Shown piece by piece: positions 1 through 9,780 of a DNA stretch of 64,000 nt (position 1 is its first letter; each line of letters opens with the position of its first letter). The notes beneath the pieces were generated by a model. That model searched no databases, had not been told where the DNA came from, and saw nothing but the letters and a program-made list of their open reading frames with translations. Both the position numbers and the translations under genes were made by a program. Origin of the DNA: Paracoccus endophyticus. GTDB lineage: Bacteria; Pseudomonadota; Alphaproteobacteria; Rhodobacterales; Rhodobacteraceae. The DNA lies in the NCBI RefSeq assembly GCF_003286075.1, contig NZ_QLUV01000007.1, positions 1-64,000 of the forward strand, in the 5' to 3' direction.

Positions 1-243
1 CGGACATGGAACCTCCCTTTCTTCGGCGCATCCCCCGCAAGCCCTCCACGCCCGCAAGGAAGCCGCTACAGCGACCCGCCCGAACAGACGCTAGCGGCGC
101 CAAAGATCCGTTGCCACATGCAAAAGTGCAAAACTTCGCGGCGCGGGATGGCGACGTTGTAAACATCCCGGCGCGGTGGAACGATGCCCCTGCACCACTG
201 GTGCGCCACTGGCGCGTGTCCGCCCGCACAAGGAGACAGCCGC
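1..243. other. no gene seen at window edge
   Basis: No convincing coding frame or RNA gene is visible here. The open frames in this stretch have arginine- and proline-rich compositions typical of non-coding high-GC DNA. The last bases hold the ribosome binding site AAGGAG at 230-235 of the next gene, and its promoter probably lies here too. Confidence 0.5.
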
Positions 244-783
244 ATGGTCCAGGCCCCGTCCGGTCCCGATCCCCTGCCCCGGCAGCCCGAGGACGCGCGA
301 TCCGCCCCGCACCGTCCGGCGGATGCCACCGCCCGTGCGCTGGCCCGGACGATCCTGCAGGATGCCCGCCATGCGACGCTGGCGGTGCTGGACGCCGAAG
401 GCTGGCCGATGACCTCGCGCATCGCGTTTCAGTGTGACGAGGCGGGCCTGCCGCTGGCGCTGCTGTCGGATCTGGCGCTTCATACGCGATGCCTGCGGCG
501 CGACCCGCGCGCCGCGCTGCTGATCGATGGGCCCAACGGCGACAGGGGCTGGGCCCTGAACCGGGCGCGCCTGTCGTTGCAGTTGCGCGCGGCCCCCGCC
601 GATCCGGCCCTGCGTGCCGGGCAGGCGGCCCGCTGGCGCGACCGCGACCCCAAGGCCGCGGTCACTCTGGGGCTTGCCGACTTCAGGTTCTGGCGCCTCG
701 ACGTGCGGGGCGGGCTGCTGAACGCGGGCTTTGGCCGCGCCTTCCTGATGACAGCCGCCGACCTGTTGCCCGCGCCCGATTGA
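244..783 (+). CDS. pyridoxamine 5'-phosphate oxidase-fold protein (PPOX / HugZ-like)
   Basis: This 179-residue protein has the layout of the FMN-binding split-barrel family. Helix residues 25-40 are followed by strands reading ATLAVLDAEGWPMTSRIAF, a pattern typical of PPOX proteins that bind flavin or heme. Its substrate cannot be read from the sequence. The ATG at 244 is chosen over an upstream ATG at 184 because AAGGAG sits 8 bases before it. The gene is alone and converges on the beta-helix gene, with a hairpin between them. A general-stress flavoprotein or a HugZ-type heme-use protein are both possible, and I cannot separate them. Confidence 0.72.
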   Translation: MVQAPSGPDPLPRQPEDARSAPHRPADATARALARTILQDARHATLAVLDAEGWPMTSRIAFQCDEAGLPLALLSDLALHTRCLRRDPRAALLIDGPNGDRGWALNRARLSLQLRAAPADPALRAGQAARWRDRDPKAAVTLGLADFRFWRLDVRGGLLNAGFGRAFLMTAADLLPAPD

Positions 784-796
784 GCGCATGGCAAAG

Positions 797-822
797 CCCC
801 CGGCAGATCGCCCTGCCGGGGG
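797..822. terminator. hairpin between convergent genes
   Basis: A perfect 10-bp stem (CCCCCGGCAG and its complement) encloses a 6-base loop between two convergent stop codons. The T-run is weak: CTTT on the minus strand and none on the plus strand. It is therefore a probable rather than textbook terminator. Confidence 0.5.
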
Positions 823-845
823 TCGCCAGGCGTCGGACTGGACGC

Positions 846-3137
846 TCAGTTCGGGCTGTCCATCCTGACCTTCAGGGCGACGGCGCCCTTGACCGCACCG
901 GGAAAGTTCAGCGCGACGGCCGTCCGGCCCGTTCCCTGCTGGCCCTGCACGAACGGCAAGTCGCCGTTTCGCCCGCCCGAGGCCGTGGTGATCGGGCTTT
1001 CGGCCACGACGGAATCGACCTTCATCGCATAGCCGCCAAAGGGCAGCACGCCCTCGGTCGGGATGATCCAGCGGTTCGACGCCGTGCCCTGCGTGAAGCT
1101 GACGTCGCAGGGGTTGGCCGTGAACATCTCGATCCCGGTGAAGTTGTTGCCCTCGAACCGGATGTTGCGCATCTTCGCTAGGTCCAGTGACCCGAAGGTG
1201 GTGTCCACCCGGTCCACGCGCGTGATGTTGTTGTAAAGCGACTTGAACACATTGCCCGTCACGGTCAGCCCGTGGACGAAATAGCCCGATGCATAGGGCT
1301 TGATGACCAGCCAGGCAAAGTTGGGCGCCGTGTGGGAACACAGAAAGGTGTTCCCGGTGATGGTCAGCCCGCCGAAGGGCGATCCCGACACCTCGGCGGG
1401 GCGGGAATGATGCTCGTTCGTCCATTCGATCGAGGCGTTGTCCACATAGTTGCCCGTGATCGTGGTCTGGGCGTTGCGGCTGGTCAGCACCAGCCCCGCG
1501 AACCGCACGCCTTCGTCCGCGGCGTCGCCCTGGAACCAGTGGTTGCCCGAGATGATGTGACCCGTCCCCGAGGCGACGCAGAAATGGCCGAAGCGCACGA
1601 AGCGGTTGTCGCGGATCTTGCAGTCGTTGTTGTTGATGTTGATCGCCACGCTGGTGCGGTTCTGCGCCAGTTCGCCCATGTCGGGGGCCAGGAAGTCGCA
1701 GCGGTCCACGACCATGCCCTGGCAGCCCGCGCCGATCGAGGTGATGGCGCGGTCCTTGGGGCGGGCGAACGAACAGTCGCGGAACGTCCAGATCGACCCC
1801 TCGGGCGGCAGCATGACGCCGCTGGCCATGTCGTCCAGAGTGAAGTCGATGTTGAGGAAGTGGAACCGGTCGATCTGCGCGATCCCCGAGAAGTCGAAGG
1901 CATAGCGGTAGCGCACGAACGTATAGTTGCGCGTGCCCGCGCCCCCGAACAGCGGCTGGGACAGCGTCAGCGTGCCCGCGGCGATGTTGCGGGCGCGCAC
2001 ATAGACCTCTCGCCCGACGCCCGGCCCGATGATGCGCGCGCCGACTTCGATCTGCGCCACCTGCGCCACGCCGCGCAGCTCGTCCGAGCGGTCGGGGTCG
2101 TAGGTGCCGACCGAGCTGACGCTGCGGGTGGCGAACGCCGCCGGTTCGGCAATGGCGATCTGCCCGTTCATCAGCACCCGGCGCGAGGCGAACTGCGTCA
2201 GCCCGGGCGCGATCTCCTTCATCACCAGGGGTCCGGTCAGGTCCACCTTGCGGCCGCACAGGTCGAAGCTGCCGTGATCGACATAGTCGAACAACGCCTG
2301 AAGCCCGCGCTTCAGCCCCTCGGTCTCGTCGCCGAAGGCCTCGGCATAGGTGGGAAAGTCAAAACCGCGGCGCAGGCCCAGGCGCGCCGCGCGGGGCATC
2401 TTGAGGGTGCCGCGAAAGCGGACGGGCCGGTCCATGCTCAGGTCGTCGCCGATGAAATAGACGCCCTCGGGGACCACGACGGACCCGCCGCCCGCGGCGG
2501 CGTCCGCGCGCAGAAAGGCCGCGCGGTCGTCCGTCACCCCGTCGCCCCGCGCGCCGTAATCGCGCACGTCGACCCAGTCGATCAGGCCCGGCAGAAAGGC
2601 GGCCGTCACGTCTTCGATGCGGATGCTCTCGATCCGCACGGCCCCGCCGTTCGGGCCGATCAGGTCAAGGCCGAAATGCCCAAGGCTCGCGCTGTTGCCC
2701 CACGCCATGTCCACGCCGGGCCGGCTGCCCGTGGCCACCACCGCCGCCACCTCGACGACCTGGCCATAGCCGGGCAGCGGGCTGGACCGGCCGATCAGGT
2801 TCACGCCGGTGACGGGAACGCGCCCCGCGGTGCCCGCCCAGCCCGCGATCCGCACCTGCGGCAGGTTGCCCGCGACCGCCTTGACGCGTGCCGAGATGCG
2901 CAGATACGTCCCCGCGAAGATCGGCGTCTCGCCCCGGAACCGCACGCGTGTCACGTCCTGCTGCTTGAGGATTTCCAGACACGCGCCGAAGTCCTGGTCG
3001 GCCGGCACGATGGCCGCATCGGTCGCCCCCGACCAGCTTGCGTCCCCGCTCAGCCCGTCTTCGCGCGACCACGCCCCAAGCCCGGCCGAGAAGGCCGGAG
3101 GCATCAGCTGCAATCCGGCGGTGATGGCGATATTCAT
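846..3137 (-). CDS. right-handed parallel beta-helix protein, pectate lyase superfamily
   Basis: This is a 763-residue protein. Around residues 200-245 it carries the segment DVRDYGARGDGVTDD, followed by a glycine-rich GGSVVVPEGVYFIGDD. That pairing is the hallmark of the pectate-lyase-3 / tail-spike-like beta-helix entry. The C-terminal half repeats short strand-turn units such as ITGN and IRFEGNNFTGI, as expected of helix rungs. About 190 residues precede the helix and may be a carbohydrate-binding or capping domain. No signal peptide is visible. The start at 3137 follows a GGGAGAG ribosome site; a longer frame to 3170 lacks one. It may act on or build surface polysaccharide, but catalytic residues and substrate are not identifiable. 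Confidence 0.7.
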   Translation of the reverse strand: MNIAITAGLQLMPPAFSAGLGAWSREDGLSGDASWSGATDAAIVPADQDFGACLEILKQQDVTRVRFRGETPIFAGTYLRISARVKAVAGNLPQVRIAGWAGTAGRVPVTGVNLIGRSSPLPGYGQVVEVAAVVATGSRPGVDMAWGNSASLGHFGLDLIGPNGGAVRIESIRIEDVTAAFLPGLIDWVDVRDYGARGDGVTDDRAAFLRADAAAGGGSVVVPEGVYFIGDDLSMDRPVRFRGTLKMPRAARLGLRRGFDFPTYAEAFGDETEGLKRGLQALFDYVDHGSFDLCGRKVDLTGPLVMKEIAPGLTQFASRRVLMNGQIAIAEPAAFATRSVSSVGTYDPDRSDELRGVAQVAQIEVGARIIGPGVGREVYVRARNIAAGTLTLSQPLFGGAGTRNYTFVRYRYAFDFSGIAQIDRFHFLNIDFTLDDMASGVMLPPEGSIWTFRDCSFARPKDRAITSIGAGCQGMVVDRCDFLAPDMGELAQNRTSVAININNNDCKIRDNRFVRFGHFCVASGTGHIISGNHWFQGDAADEGVRFAGLVLTSRNAQTTITGNYVDNASIEWTNEHHSRPAEVSGSPFGGLTITGNTFLCSHTAPNFAWLVIKPYASGYFVHGLTVTGNVFKSLYNNITRVDRVDTTFGSLDLAKMRNIRFEGNNFTGIEMFTANPCDVSFTQGTASNRWIIPTEGVLPFGGYAMKVDSVVAESPITTASGGRNGDLPFVQGQQGTGRTAVALNFPGAVKGAVALKVRMDSPN

Positions 3138-3279
3138 GCGTCTCTCCCGTATCGGCGTGGGGGCGAACACCCCTTGATCCGGCAGAGACTGCGGCCAGCG
3201 CGTTGACGAAATCTTAACCCTGCGCGCGCGGCAACGCGGCCGCGCGCAACGGCCAGGGCCGCCTGCGAGGGCCGCAGGC

Positions 3280-4860
3280 TCAGGCGACCGGCGCGCCCTC
3301 CAGCGCCCGTTCGATCAGGTCGCGCGTCTCATTGACGCCGAACAGCGCGATGAAGCCGCCGAACCGCGGTCCCTGCTCGGCCCCCAGCAGCACCTGATAC
3401 AAGGCGGCGAACCAGTCCTTCATCGGCTCGAATCCGTGGTCGCGCCCGACGGCATAGACCATCGCCTGCAACGCCTCGGGGTCGGCCGGTCCGTGCCAGG
3501 CCGCAAGCCGGCCCGCCAGATCCTGCAAGGCCGCCCGCTCGCGCGCCTCGGGCGCGCGAAAGGCCCGCGTCGGCGCGACGAAGTCCTTGTAATAGCGCAC
3601 GGCAAAGCCCGCCGCCGCGTCCAGGTCGGGGTGCGTCTCGGGGCTGGCCTCGGGCGCATAGCGCCGGATGAAGCCCCACAGCCGGTCCTTGTCCTCGGCC
3701 CCCGACACGCTGGCAAGGTTCAGCAGCATCGCGAACGGCACCACCATCCGGCTTTCGGGCACATCGCCGCCGTGGATGTGCCAGACCGGGTTGGCCAGCT
3801 GCTGGTCCAGCGTCTGGCCCGGATAGGCGCGCAACTGCTGGTGATACTCGTCAACCGCCTTGGGAATCACGTCGAAATACATGCGCTTGGCGGTCTTCGG
3901 CTTGAGGTACATGAAATAGCTCAGGCTTTCGGTCGCCGCATAGGTCAGCCACTCGTCGATGGACAGGCCGTTGCCCTTGGACTTGCTGATCTTCTGTCCG
4001 TTCTGGTCCAGAAACAGCTCATAGCTGAAATGCTCGGGCGCGCGTCCGCCCAGCGCCTCGCAGATGCCGTCATAGATCGGGGTGTTGGTGGAATGGTCCT
4101 TGCCGTACATCTCGAAATCGACGTCCAGCGCCGCCCAGCGGGCGCCGAAGTCGGGCTTCCATTGCAACTTCACGTTGCCCCCGGTGACGGGCAGCGTCCA
4201 TTCGCGCCCCGTCTCGTCGTCAAAGGTGATCTCGCCCCTGGCGGCGTCCACGTTCATGATCGGCACATACAGCACCCGGCCCGTTTCCGGGTGGATCGGC
4301 AGGAAGCAGGAATAGGTCTGCTGGCGCTCCTCGCGCAGGGACGCCAGCATGATCTCCATGATCGCGTCATAGCGTTCGGCGGCCTTCAGCAGCGTCGCGT
4401 CGAACCGGCCCGACTTGTAGAACTCGGTCGCACTGATGAACTCGTACTCGAACCCGAAGGTGTCCAGGAACCGGCGCAGCATGGCGTTGTTGTGGTCGCC
4501 GAAGCTGGGATATTCCCCGAACGGGTCGGGCACCGAGGTCAGCGGCAGTTGCAGATGCTCGCGCAGCATCTGCTGCTGGGGGACGTTGTCGGGAACCTTC
4601 CGCATGCCGTCCATGTCGTCGGAAAAGCAGAACAGCCGCGTGGGGATGTCGCTGATGACCTCGAACGCGCGGCGGATCATCGTCGTGCGCGCGACCTCGC
4701 CGAAGGTGCCGATATGGGGCAGGCCCGAGGGGCCATAACCCGTCTCGAACAGCACATATCCCTTCTCGGGGTCCTTGCGCTCATACCGTTTCAGCACCCG
4801 GCGGGCTTCTTCAAAGGGCCAGGCCTTGGAATTCATCGCCGCATCGCGCAGGGTGGTCAT
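3280..4860 (-). CDS. lysK: lysine--tRNA ligase, class I (archaeal type)
   Basis: The product charges tRNA-Lys. At 526 residues it has the class I signatures: GLPHIGTF at about residue 47 (HIGH motif) and KISKSKG near residue 288 (KMSKS motif). Between them lies the class I LysRS core, with [19 protein letters not shown] in the active-site region. Most bacteria use the unrelated class II LysS, whereas Alphaproteobacteria commonly carry this class I enzyme, so its presence is a lineage marker rather than a surprise. The start at 4860 follows GGAGAG; frames extending upstream are shadows. The divergent neighbour is a TerB-like gene, and the two promoters must share the roughly 80 bases between them. 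Confidence 0.95.
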   Translation of the reverse strand: MTTLRDAAMNSKAWPFEEARRVLKRYERKDPEKGYVLFETGYGPSGLPHIGTFGEVARTTMIRRAFEVISDIPTRLFCFSDDMDGMRKVPDNVPQQQMLREHLQLPLTSVPDPFGEYPSFGDHNNAMLRRFLDTFGFEYEFISATEFYKSGRFDATLLKAAERYDAIMEIMLASLREERQQTYSCFLPIHPETGRVLYVPIMNVDAARGEITFDDETGREWTLPVTGGNVKLQWKPDFGARWAALDVDFEMYGKDHSTNTPIYDGICEALGGRAPEHFSYELFLDQNGQKISKSKGNGLSIDEWLTYAATESLSYFMYLKPKTAKRMYFDVIPKAVDEYHQQLRAYPGQTLDQQLANPVWHIHGGDVPESRMVVPFAMLLNLASVSGAEDKDRLWGFIRRYAPEASPETHPDLDAAAGFAVRYYKDFVAPTRAFRAPEARERAALQDLAGRLAAWHGPADPEALQAMVYAVGRDHGFEPMKDWFAALYQVLLGAEQGPRFGGFIALFGVNETRDLIERALEGAPVA

Positions 4861-4938
4861 TGCTCTCTCCGTCCGTTCGGCGATCCGCCTAGCGGGCGGG
4901 CGGGCCATCGTCAACAATTCCCCCGGACCTGTCCCACC

Positions 4939-5367
4939 GTGCCCATCGAACTGCCTTCGTTTTCCCCCTGCGACGCGCTGGTCGCGGTGATGGTCGCCGT
5001 CTCTGCCTCGGACGAGACGGTCCGCATGGCCGAGCTTGTCGCGATCGAGCGGATCGTGAACCACACGCCGGTCTTTGCCAGCTATGACATCGACCGGCTG
5101 CGCGCGGTGTCGCAGACGGTGATGACCCTGTTCGAGGAAGAGGACGGCCTGGACGCGCTGTTCGGGCTGGTCCGCGATGCGCTGCCCGACCGGCTTTACG
5201 ACACCGCCTATGCCCTGGCCTGCGACGTGGCCGCCGCGGACGGCCGGCTGCGGGACGCCGAGCTGCGGATGCTGGTCGAGGTGCGCGACGAACTCGACAT
5301 CTCGCGCCTGCACGCCGCCGCGATCGAACTGTCGGCCCGCGCCCGCCACCAGCTGCTGGGCGCCTGA
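4939..5367 (+). CDS. TerB-family (tellurite-resistance-like) protein
   Basis: This 142-residue all-alpha protein contains the TerB/DjlA-type helical bundle. Helices carry the spaced acidic residues characteristic of that fold, for example [19 protein letters not shown] near residues 95-113, and an earlier equivalent with [16 protein letters not shown]. TerB proteins are cytosolic and metal-associated, and their exact role is unclear. I chose the GTG at 4939 because the homologous-looking sequence begins with PIELPSFS and no ATG lies in frame nearby. The start is uncertain because the ribosome site is weak. There is no ter operon around it, so tellurite resistance should not be assumed. Confidence 0.7.
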   Translation: MPIELPSFSPCDALVAVMVAVSASDETVRMAELVAIERIVNHTPVFASYDIDRLRAVSQTVMTLFEEEDGLDALFGLVRDALPDRLYDTAYALACDVAAADGRLRDAELRMLVEVRDELDISRLHAAAIELSARARHQLLGA

Positions 5368-5399
5368 CCCCGCCGCCGTCAGGGCCTGGGACCGCCGGC

Positions 5400-6779
5400 T
5401 CAGATCTCGGGCGGCAGGGGGCGGGGCGGCTCGTCTGCCAGTCCCATCAACAGCGCCGCCTGCAACGACCGCGCCCGGTCGGTCCAGCCGATCACGCCGT
5501 CGGGCAGCTCCGTCCCCGCGCTGGCCTGCCGGCGCGCCTCGTCCCCGATCATGCAGGCGAACGACAGCCCGGTCCCGTCGGGCCGCGTGGCATAGCCCGC
5601 AAGGTTCGAGACGAAGTTCAGCGTCCCGGTCTTGGCGTCCACCTCCAGCCCCACCGGCCCCACCGGATCTGCGTTCAGCAGCGGCCGCAGGCGCGGGGCG
5701 GCGGGCGCCAGCAGGCGCGCCAGCACCAGCGGCGCGATACGACTGCCGGCGTTCAGCCCGGAATGGTCGGCGAACACGGCCCCGCCGCCACCCTGCGCCG
5801 CGACCCAGTCCCGCATCATCGCGGCCGAGGCGGGCAGGTCGTCCGCGCCGCTGGCCGCCAGCCCAACCGCCTCGGCCGTCAGGTTCGTCGAGTGTTTCAG
5901 CATTCCCCGCAGGATGTCGCGCAACGGCAGGCTGGCGCTCTCGGCCAGCACCGCGCCCGTGGGCTCGGCCATGGCGATTTCGACCGCGGGGATCGGCAGG
6001 CCGGCGGCGCGGCACAGCGTCTGGAACACGTCGCCCGCGTAAAGCTCGGGCGCGCGCACCGGCAGCCAGCGTTCCCCCGACCGTCCCAGCGCGCGGCGCG
6101 GCACGCCCCAGTGTTCAGCGCCGCCTGGCCCGGTCCCGTGCGACCAGCCCGCGCCCGGCCCCAGCGCCGCGCTGATGCCAAAGGCGCGCGGCGTGTGGCG
6201 CGTTCCCGCCGCGGTCAGGGTCAGGTCGCAGGTGCTGTCACAGCGCCAGCCCAGCCGGACCCGATTGTGGTTCAGCATGATGCCCGACAGCGTCGGGTTA
6301 TAGGCAAGCTGCGCCGCCTGTCCCGGTGCAACCTGATCCACGCGCGGCAGCGCGCCGCCCCAGACGGCCAGCCGCGCCGGCCGCCAGTCGCCCGCCGCAC
6401 GGGCGGCCTCGTCCGCCAGCCGCGCCAGGCGGTCGCTGTCCAGCAAGGGATCGCCGCCCCCGGCCAGCACCAGCGTGTCGTCCGACCGCAGCACCCTTGT
6501 CACGAAGCGGTGCGCGCCGCCCAGCCGGTCCAGCGCATAAAGGGCCGTCACGGTCTTCAGCGTGCTGGCCGGCGGCATGGGATCGCCCGCGCCGTGCTCC
6601 TCGATCAGCGCGTCCGCGCCGTCCACGACGGCCCAGCCCAGCCGCGCCTCGCCCAGCCGCGCGCGCGCCAGCAGGACGCCGGGCGGCGGCACCCGCCGAC
6701 GGGCGGGGCGCGGGGTCTCGCCCCTGGCACCCGTGGCGCCCAGCGCCAGCAGGGCGCCCATGAACAGCCGCCGTTTCAT
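5400..6779 (-). CDS. dacB: D-alanyl-D-alanine carboxypeptidase/endopeptidase (PBP4, peptidase S13)
   Basis: This periplasmic penicillin-binding protein trims or opens peptidoglycan cross-links. The 459 residues begin with a signal peptide ([19 protein letters not shown]). They then show the three S13 motifs in order: PASTLKTV (SxxK, about residue 72), HSTNLTAE (SxN) and AKTGTLNF (KTG). Its ATG overlaps the stop of the preceding membrane-protein gene by four bases (ATGA), so it is the last gene of the MoxR operon and probably translationally coupled. This link to the MoxR/BatA-like system suggests an envelope role for the whole operon (inference). Length and motif order are normal for PBP4. 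Confidence 0.92.
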   Translation of the reverse strand: MKRRLFMGALLALGATGARGETPRPARRRVPPPGVLLARARLGEARLGWAVVDGADALIEEHGAGDPMPPASTLKTVTALYALDRLGGAHRFVTRVLRSDDTLVLAGGGDPLLDSDRLARLADEAARAAGDWRPARLAVWGGALPRVDQVAPGQAAQLAYNPTLSGIMLNHNRVRLGWRCDSTCDLTLTAAGTRHTPRAFGISAALGPGAGWSHGTGPGGAEHWGVPRRALGRSGERWLPVRAPELYAGDVFQTLCRAAGLPIPAVEIAMAEPTGAVLAESASLPLRDILRGMLKHSTNLTAEAVGLAASGADDLPASAAMMRDWVAAQGGGGAVFADHSGLNAGSRIAPLVLARLLAPAAPRLRPLLNADPVGPVGLEVDAKTGTLNFVSNLAGYATRPDGTGLSFACMIGDEARRQASAGTELPDGVIGWTDRARSLQAALLMGLADEPPRPLPPEI

Positions 6780-8917
6780 TGCGCCCGCCTGCCCGCCCTG
6801 CTGCCTTGCCGGGCGGGCCGCCCACCCAAACGCCCGCCCTCGACCAGCCATGCCGCCAGCGCCAGTGCCGCGATCAGCGCCAGCCACGCCCAGCCGGGCA
6901 TCAGCGGGCGTCGCGTCGTGCCCTCGACCGCCTGCGCGCCGCGCGGGGTGATGCCGATCCACGAACCCGCGACGCCCCTGCCGGTGGCTGGGCGACCCGC
7001 GCGCACCGTCCGTACGGCGGGCACCCCGTCCGACAGCCGGCTGACCGATCCGCCGGTCGCCCGGACCAGGAGGTCCAGCACCCGGGCGTCCGCCACCGTT
7101 TCCTCGAACTCGCGCGGGGCCGCGGTTGCGACGGCGACCAGCCGCGTCAGATCGCCGTCGACCAGCCGGTAAAGCCCCGGCGCCTCGGCGACGAAGGTCG
7201 CGGCAAAGCGCCCGTCCCCCTCGTCGGCCAGCGGCAGCGCGCGCGCCGCGCCGTCCGGGCCGGTCACGGTCACGGGACCGGCGCTGTCGCCCATCGTGTG
7301 GCGCGTCACCGTGACGGTCTGGTCCACCGCGACCTGCGCCGACAGCGATTCCTCCTCCAGCTCCGGCTCCTTCATCGACCAGTGCGCCACCCGGCGCAGC
7401 AGTTCCAGTTGCGGCCCCCCGCCCTCGAACCCCCGGTCCCACAGCCACACCTGGTCCGAGGTCAGCAGCGCCACCCGGCCCTTGCCCACGCGGTTGACGA
7501 CCAGCAGCGGCAGGTCTGCCGCGCCGCTCATCAGCACCTCGGCGTCGGCGTCGGGGATGATCTCGCCCATCCGCAGCCAGCGGCCCCAGCCCGGCGTGCC
7601 CGCGCGGTCGTCCCCCGCGCCGGGAAGGCCCGCTGTCACCGGGTGACGCCGCCCGGCGTCGGTCAGGGTGGGGCGGAACGCCTCGTCCAGCATCCGCCCG
7701 GTGGGACGGCCCGGCAGGACCGGACCCAGGGGCGACAGATGCAGGCTCTCCACGCCGGCCATCTCGGGGCCGGACGCGACCAGCAGCGCGCCGCCGTCCT
7801 CGACATAGCGGCGGATGTTGTCCAGGTAGTCCGCCGGCAGGATGCCGCGGATGCGATAGCGGTCAAAGATGATCAGGTCGAAATCCTTGATCCGGTCCTG
7901 AAACAGCGCCTCGGTCGGAAAGGCGATCAGCGCCAGTTCGTCCAGGGGCACGCCGTCCATCTTGTCGGGCGGACGCAGGATGGTGAAATGCACCAGATCG
8001 ACGTTCGTGTCCGATTTCAGCAGGTTGCGCCACGTTCGCTCGCCGGCGTGCGGCTCGCCCGACACCAGCAGGACGCGCAGCCGGTCGCGCACGCCCTGGA
8101 TCTGGATCACCGCGGCATCGTTCAGCGCGGTCAGTTGCGCGGGATCGGCCGCGGGCGGGTCGATGCGGGCCGCGACGACGTTCTGCCCGGCGTGCGCGGG
8201 CGTCACCGGCACGTCCAGGGGAACGCCCGGCGGGACGGACAGCACCTGTTCCTCGGCGCCGTCGATGGACAGACGCAGGGTCGCGGCGCGGCCTGCGACC
8301 GCCGGGGGAACCGCCCCCTGGTCCTCGACCCTCAGGCGCAGGATGACGGGCTGCCCGATCAGGCCGAAGGCCGGCGCCTCGTCGATGACCAGCCGGCGGT
8401 CCCAGTCGCCGGGTTGCCCGGTCAGCACGACGTGAACGGGCGCGGGCGCCGTGGCGGGGATCGCCCTCGGATCATGCGCCCGCCCGTCCGTCACGGCGAT
8501 GACCCCCGCCACGCGGCCCTCGGGCTCGGCCGCAAGCGCGCGCGTCAGCGCCGCCCCCAGCAGCGTGCCGTCGGGATCGTCGCCCAGCGGGATGCGGCGC
8601 AGTTCGGTCCCGGGCAGCGCGGCGACCGAGGCCGCCAGCGCATCCGCCGCGCCGCGGGCCTGGTCCGCGCGGCCGGGCAGCGTCTGGCTGGCGCTCGCGT
8701 CCTCGATCAGGATCACGATGTCGCTCAGCGCGCGGCGGATGCCGCTGTCCAGCACCGGCCCCGCCAGCGCGGCGGCCAGCGCCAGCCCGGCCAGCGCCCG
8801 CCACGCCCAGCCGCGCAGGCCCCGCCCCCAGGCCAGCGCCGCGACGGCCAGCGCCACGACCGCCACCGCGGCCACCGCCGCCCAGGGCAGCAGCGGGTCG
8901 AACGCCAGCGCCGTCAC
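6776..8917 (-). CDS. large membrane protein with class I glutamine amidotransferase-like domain
   Basis: This is a 713-residue protein. Two N-terminal membrane segments (about residues 9-30 and 36-55) precede a VWA-like stretch beginning IVILIEDASASQT. A central region follows with the pattern LIIFDRYRIRGILPADYLDNIRRYVEDGGALLVASGPE broken up by turns, which resembles the amidotransferase-like fold found in BatA-type operons. The last membrane segment lies near residues 680-697 (WAWLALIAALALAAWLV), before a basic tail. Homologues sit in MoxR/DUF58/DUF4159 operons of Alphaproteobacteria. Function is unproven, and the amidotransferase catalytic Cys is not evident. Both ends overlap their neighbours by ATGA, so expression is tightly coupled. 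Confidence 0.72.
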   Translation of the reverse strand: MTALAFDPLLPWAAVAAVAVVALAVAALAWGRGLRGWAWRALAGLALAAALAGPVLDSGIRRALSDIVILIEDASASQTLPGRADQARGAADALAASVAALPGTELRRIPLGDDPDGTLLGAALTRALAAEPEGRVAGVIAVTDGRAHDPRAIPATAPAPVHVVLTGQPGDWDRRLVIDEAPAFGLIGQPVILRLRVEDQGAVPPAVAGRAATLRLSIDGAEEQVLSVPPGVPLDVPVTPAHAGQNVVAARIDPPAADPAQLTALNDAAVIQIQGVRDRLRVLLVSGEPHAGERTWRNLLKSDTNVDLVHFTILRPPDKMDGVPLDELALIAFPTEALFQDRIKDFDLIIFDRYRIRGILPADYLDNIRRYVEDGGALLVASGPEMAGVESLHLSPLGPVLPGRPTGRMLDEAFRPTLTDAGRRHPVTAGLPGAGDDRAGTPGWGRWLRMGEIIPDADAEVLMSGAADLPLLVVNRVGKGRVALLTSDQVWLWDRGFEGGGPQLELLRRVAHWSMKEPELEEESLSAQVAVDQTVTVTRHTMGDSAGPVTVTGPDGAARALPLADEGDGRFAATFVAEAPGLYRLVDGDLTRLVAVATAAPREFEETVADARVLDLLVRATGGSVSRLSDGVPAVRTVRAGRPATGRGVAGSWIGITPRGAQAVEGTTRRPLMPGWAWLALIAALALAAWLVEGGRLGGRPARQGSRAGRRAQ

Positions 8918-9780
8918 GGCCGCCCCTCGGATTCGCGGCCCAGCCGGTCCAGCAGGGCGGGAACATGGACCTGGTCGGACTTGTAGTTGCCGGTCAGCAC
9001 GTACATCACCAGATTGATCCCGAAGCGCAGCGCCATCTCGCGCTGCCGCTCGCCGTCATAGCCCCGCCCCACGGCGTAGACCGGCAGGCCCCGGTCGTCC
9101 ACGGCCCAGGCCTCGGCCCAGGCGTTCGCGCCGATCAGCACGGGCGAGACACCGTCGTTCAGCCGGCGAAAGCCGCCGCCCGCGGGGTCGCCTGCGGGAT
9201 TGGCGGGCGCCTCGGCCCACAGCGGATTGCCGACCCAGCGGCCCGGAAAATCCTCCAGCAGGTAAAAGCTGCGCGTCAGCACATGGTCCTGGGGCACGGG
9301 GGCCAGCGGCGGCACGTCAAGGGGCGCGGCCAGCCGGCGCAGCGCGGCGGTCCCGTCCGGGGCGCCCAGCCCGGCGACGTCCCCGTCGCGGGTGTCGAAC
9401 AGGATCACCCCGCCCGCCCGCAGAAACCGGTTCAGCCGCACATAGGCCTGCGGCGAGGGCTGCGGCTGCGTGTCGGTGACGGGCCAGTAAAGGAACGTCA
9501 GCAGCGACAAATCGTCCACATCCAGCGCGACGGCGACGGGGGGGCCCGGCTCGACCGTGGTCCGCATGGCCAGCGCCAGCGACAGGCCGGCCAGCCCTTC
9601 GGCGGCGGTGCGGTCGACGGCTTCGTCCCCGGTCACGACATGGGCCAGCGCAAGCTGGTTGGCGGCGGCGGCAAGGCGGGGGTCCGGCGCAGGCGCGTCC
9701 CCCTGGCCCAGCGCGGCCCCGGCGACCAGCAGGGGCGCCCCCAGGGCGGCGGCCAGCACCAGGGCGCGGCGACGGATCAT
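8914..9780 (-). CDS. DUF4159 domain protein
   Basis: This 288-residue protein opens with a clear hydrophobic leader (RRRALVLAAALGAPLLVAGAALG). The DUF4159 fold follows: strand-rich residues around DDLSLLTFLYWPVTD, a central RFLRAGGVILFDTRDGD that resembles amidotransferase-like folds, and the C-terminal signature RGYDGERQREMALRFGINLVMY, here spanning about residues 240-262. The start overlaps the upstream BatA-like gene by ATGA. As I recall, alphaproteobacterial relatives carry the BatA-like and DUF4159 parts as one chain of about 900-940 residues. Here 652 plus 288 residues are split between two overlapping genes. Function is unknown; it belongs to the MoxR envelope operon. Confidence 0.8.
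   Translation of the reverse strand: MIRRRALVLAAALGAPLLVAGAALGQGDAPAPDPRLAAAANQLALAHVVTGDEAVDRTAAEGLAGLSLALAMRTTVEPGPPVAVALDVDDLSLLTFLYWPVTDTQPQPSPQAYVRLNRFLRAGGVILFDTRDGDVAGLGAPDGTAALRRLAAPLDVPPLAPVPQDHVLTRSFYLLEDFPGRWVGNPLWAEAPANPAGDPAGGGFRRLNDGVSPVLIGANAWAEAWAVDDRGLPVYAVGRGYDGERQREMALRFGINLVMYVLTGNYKSDQVHVPALLDRLGRESEGRP

Noticed and set aside
3436..5367. Very long open frames opposite or through known genes (for example 644 residues opposite the beta-helix gene and 1233 residues opposite fhs and nrdJ)
   Set aside because: They are antisense or frame shadows caused by GC-rich third positions. Their predicted proteins are rich in Arg, Gly, Ala, His and Gln and match no family pattern.
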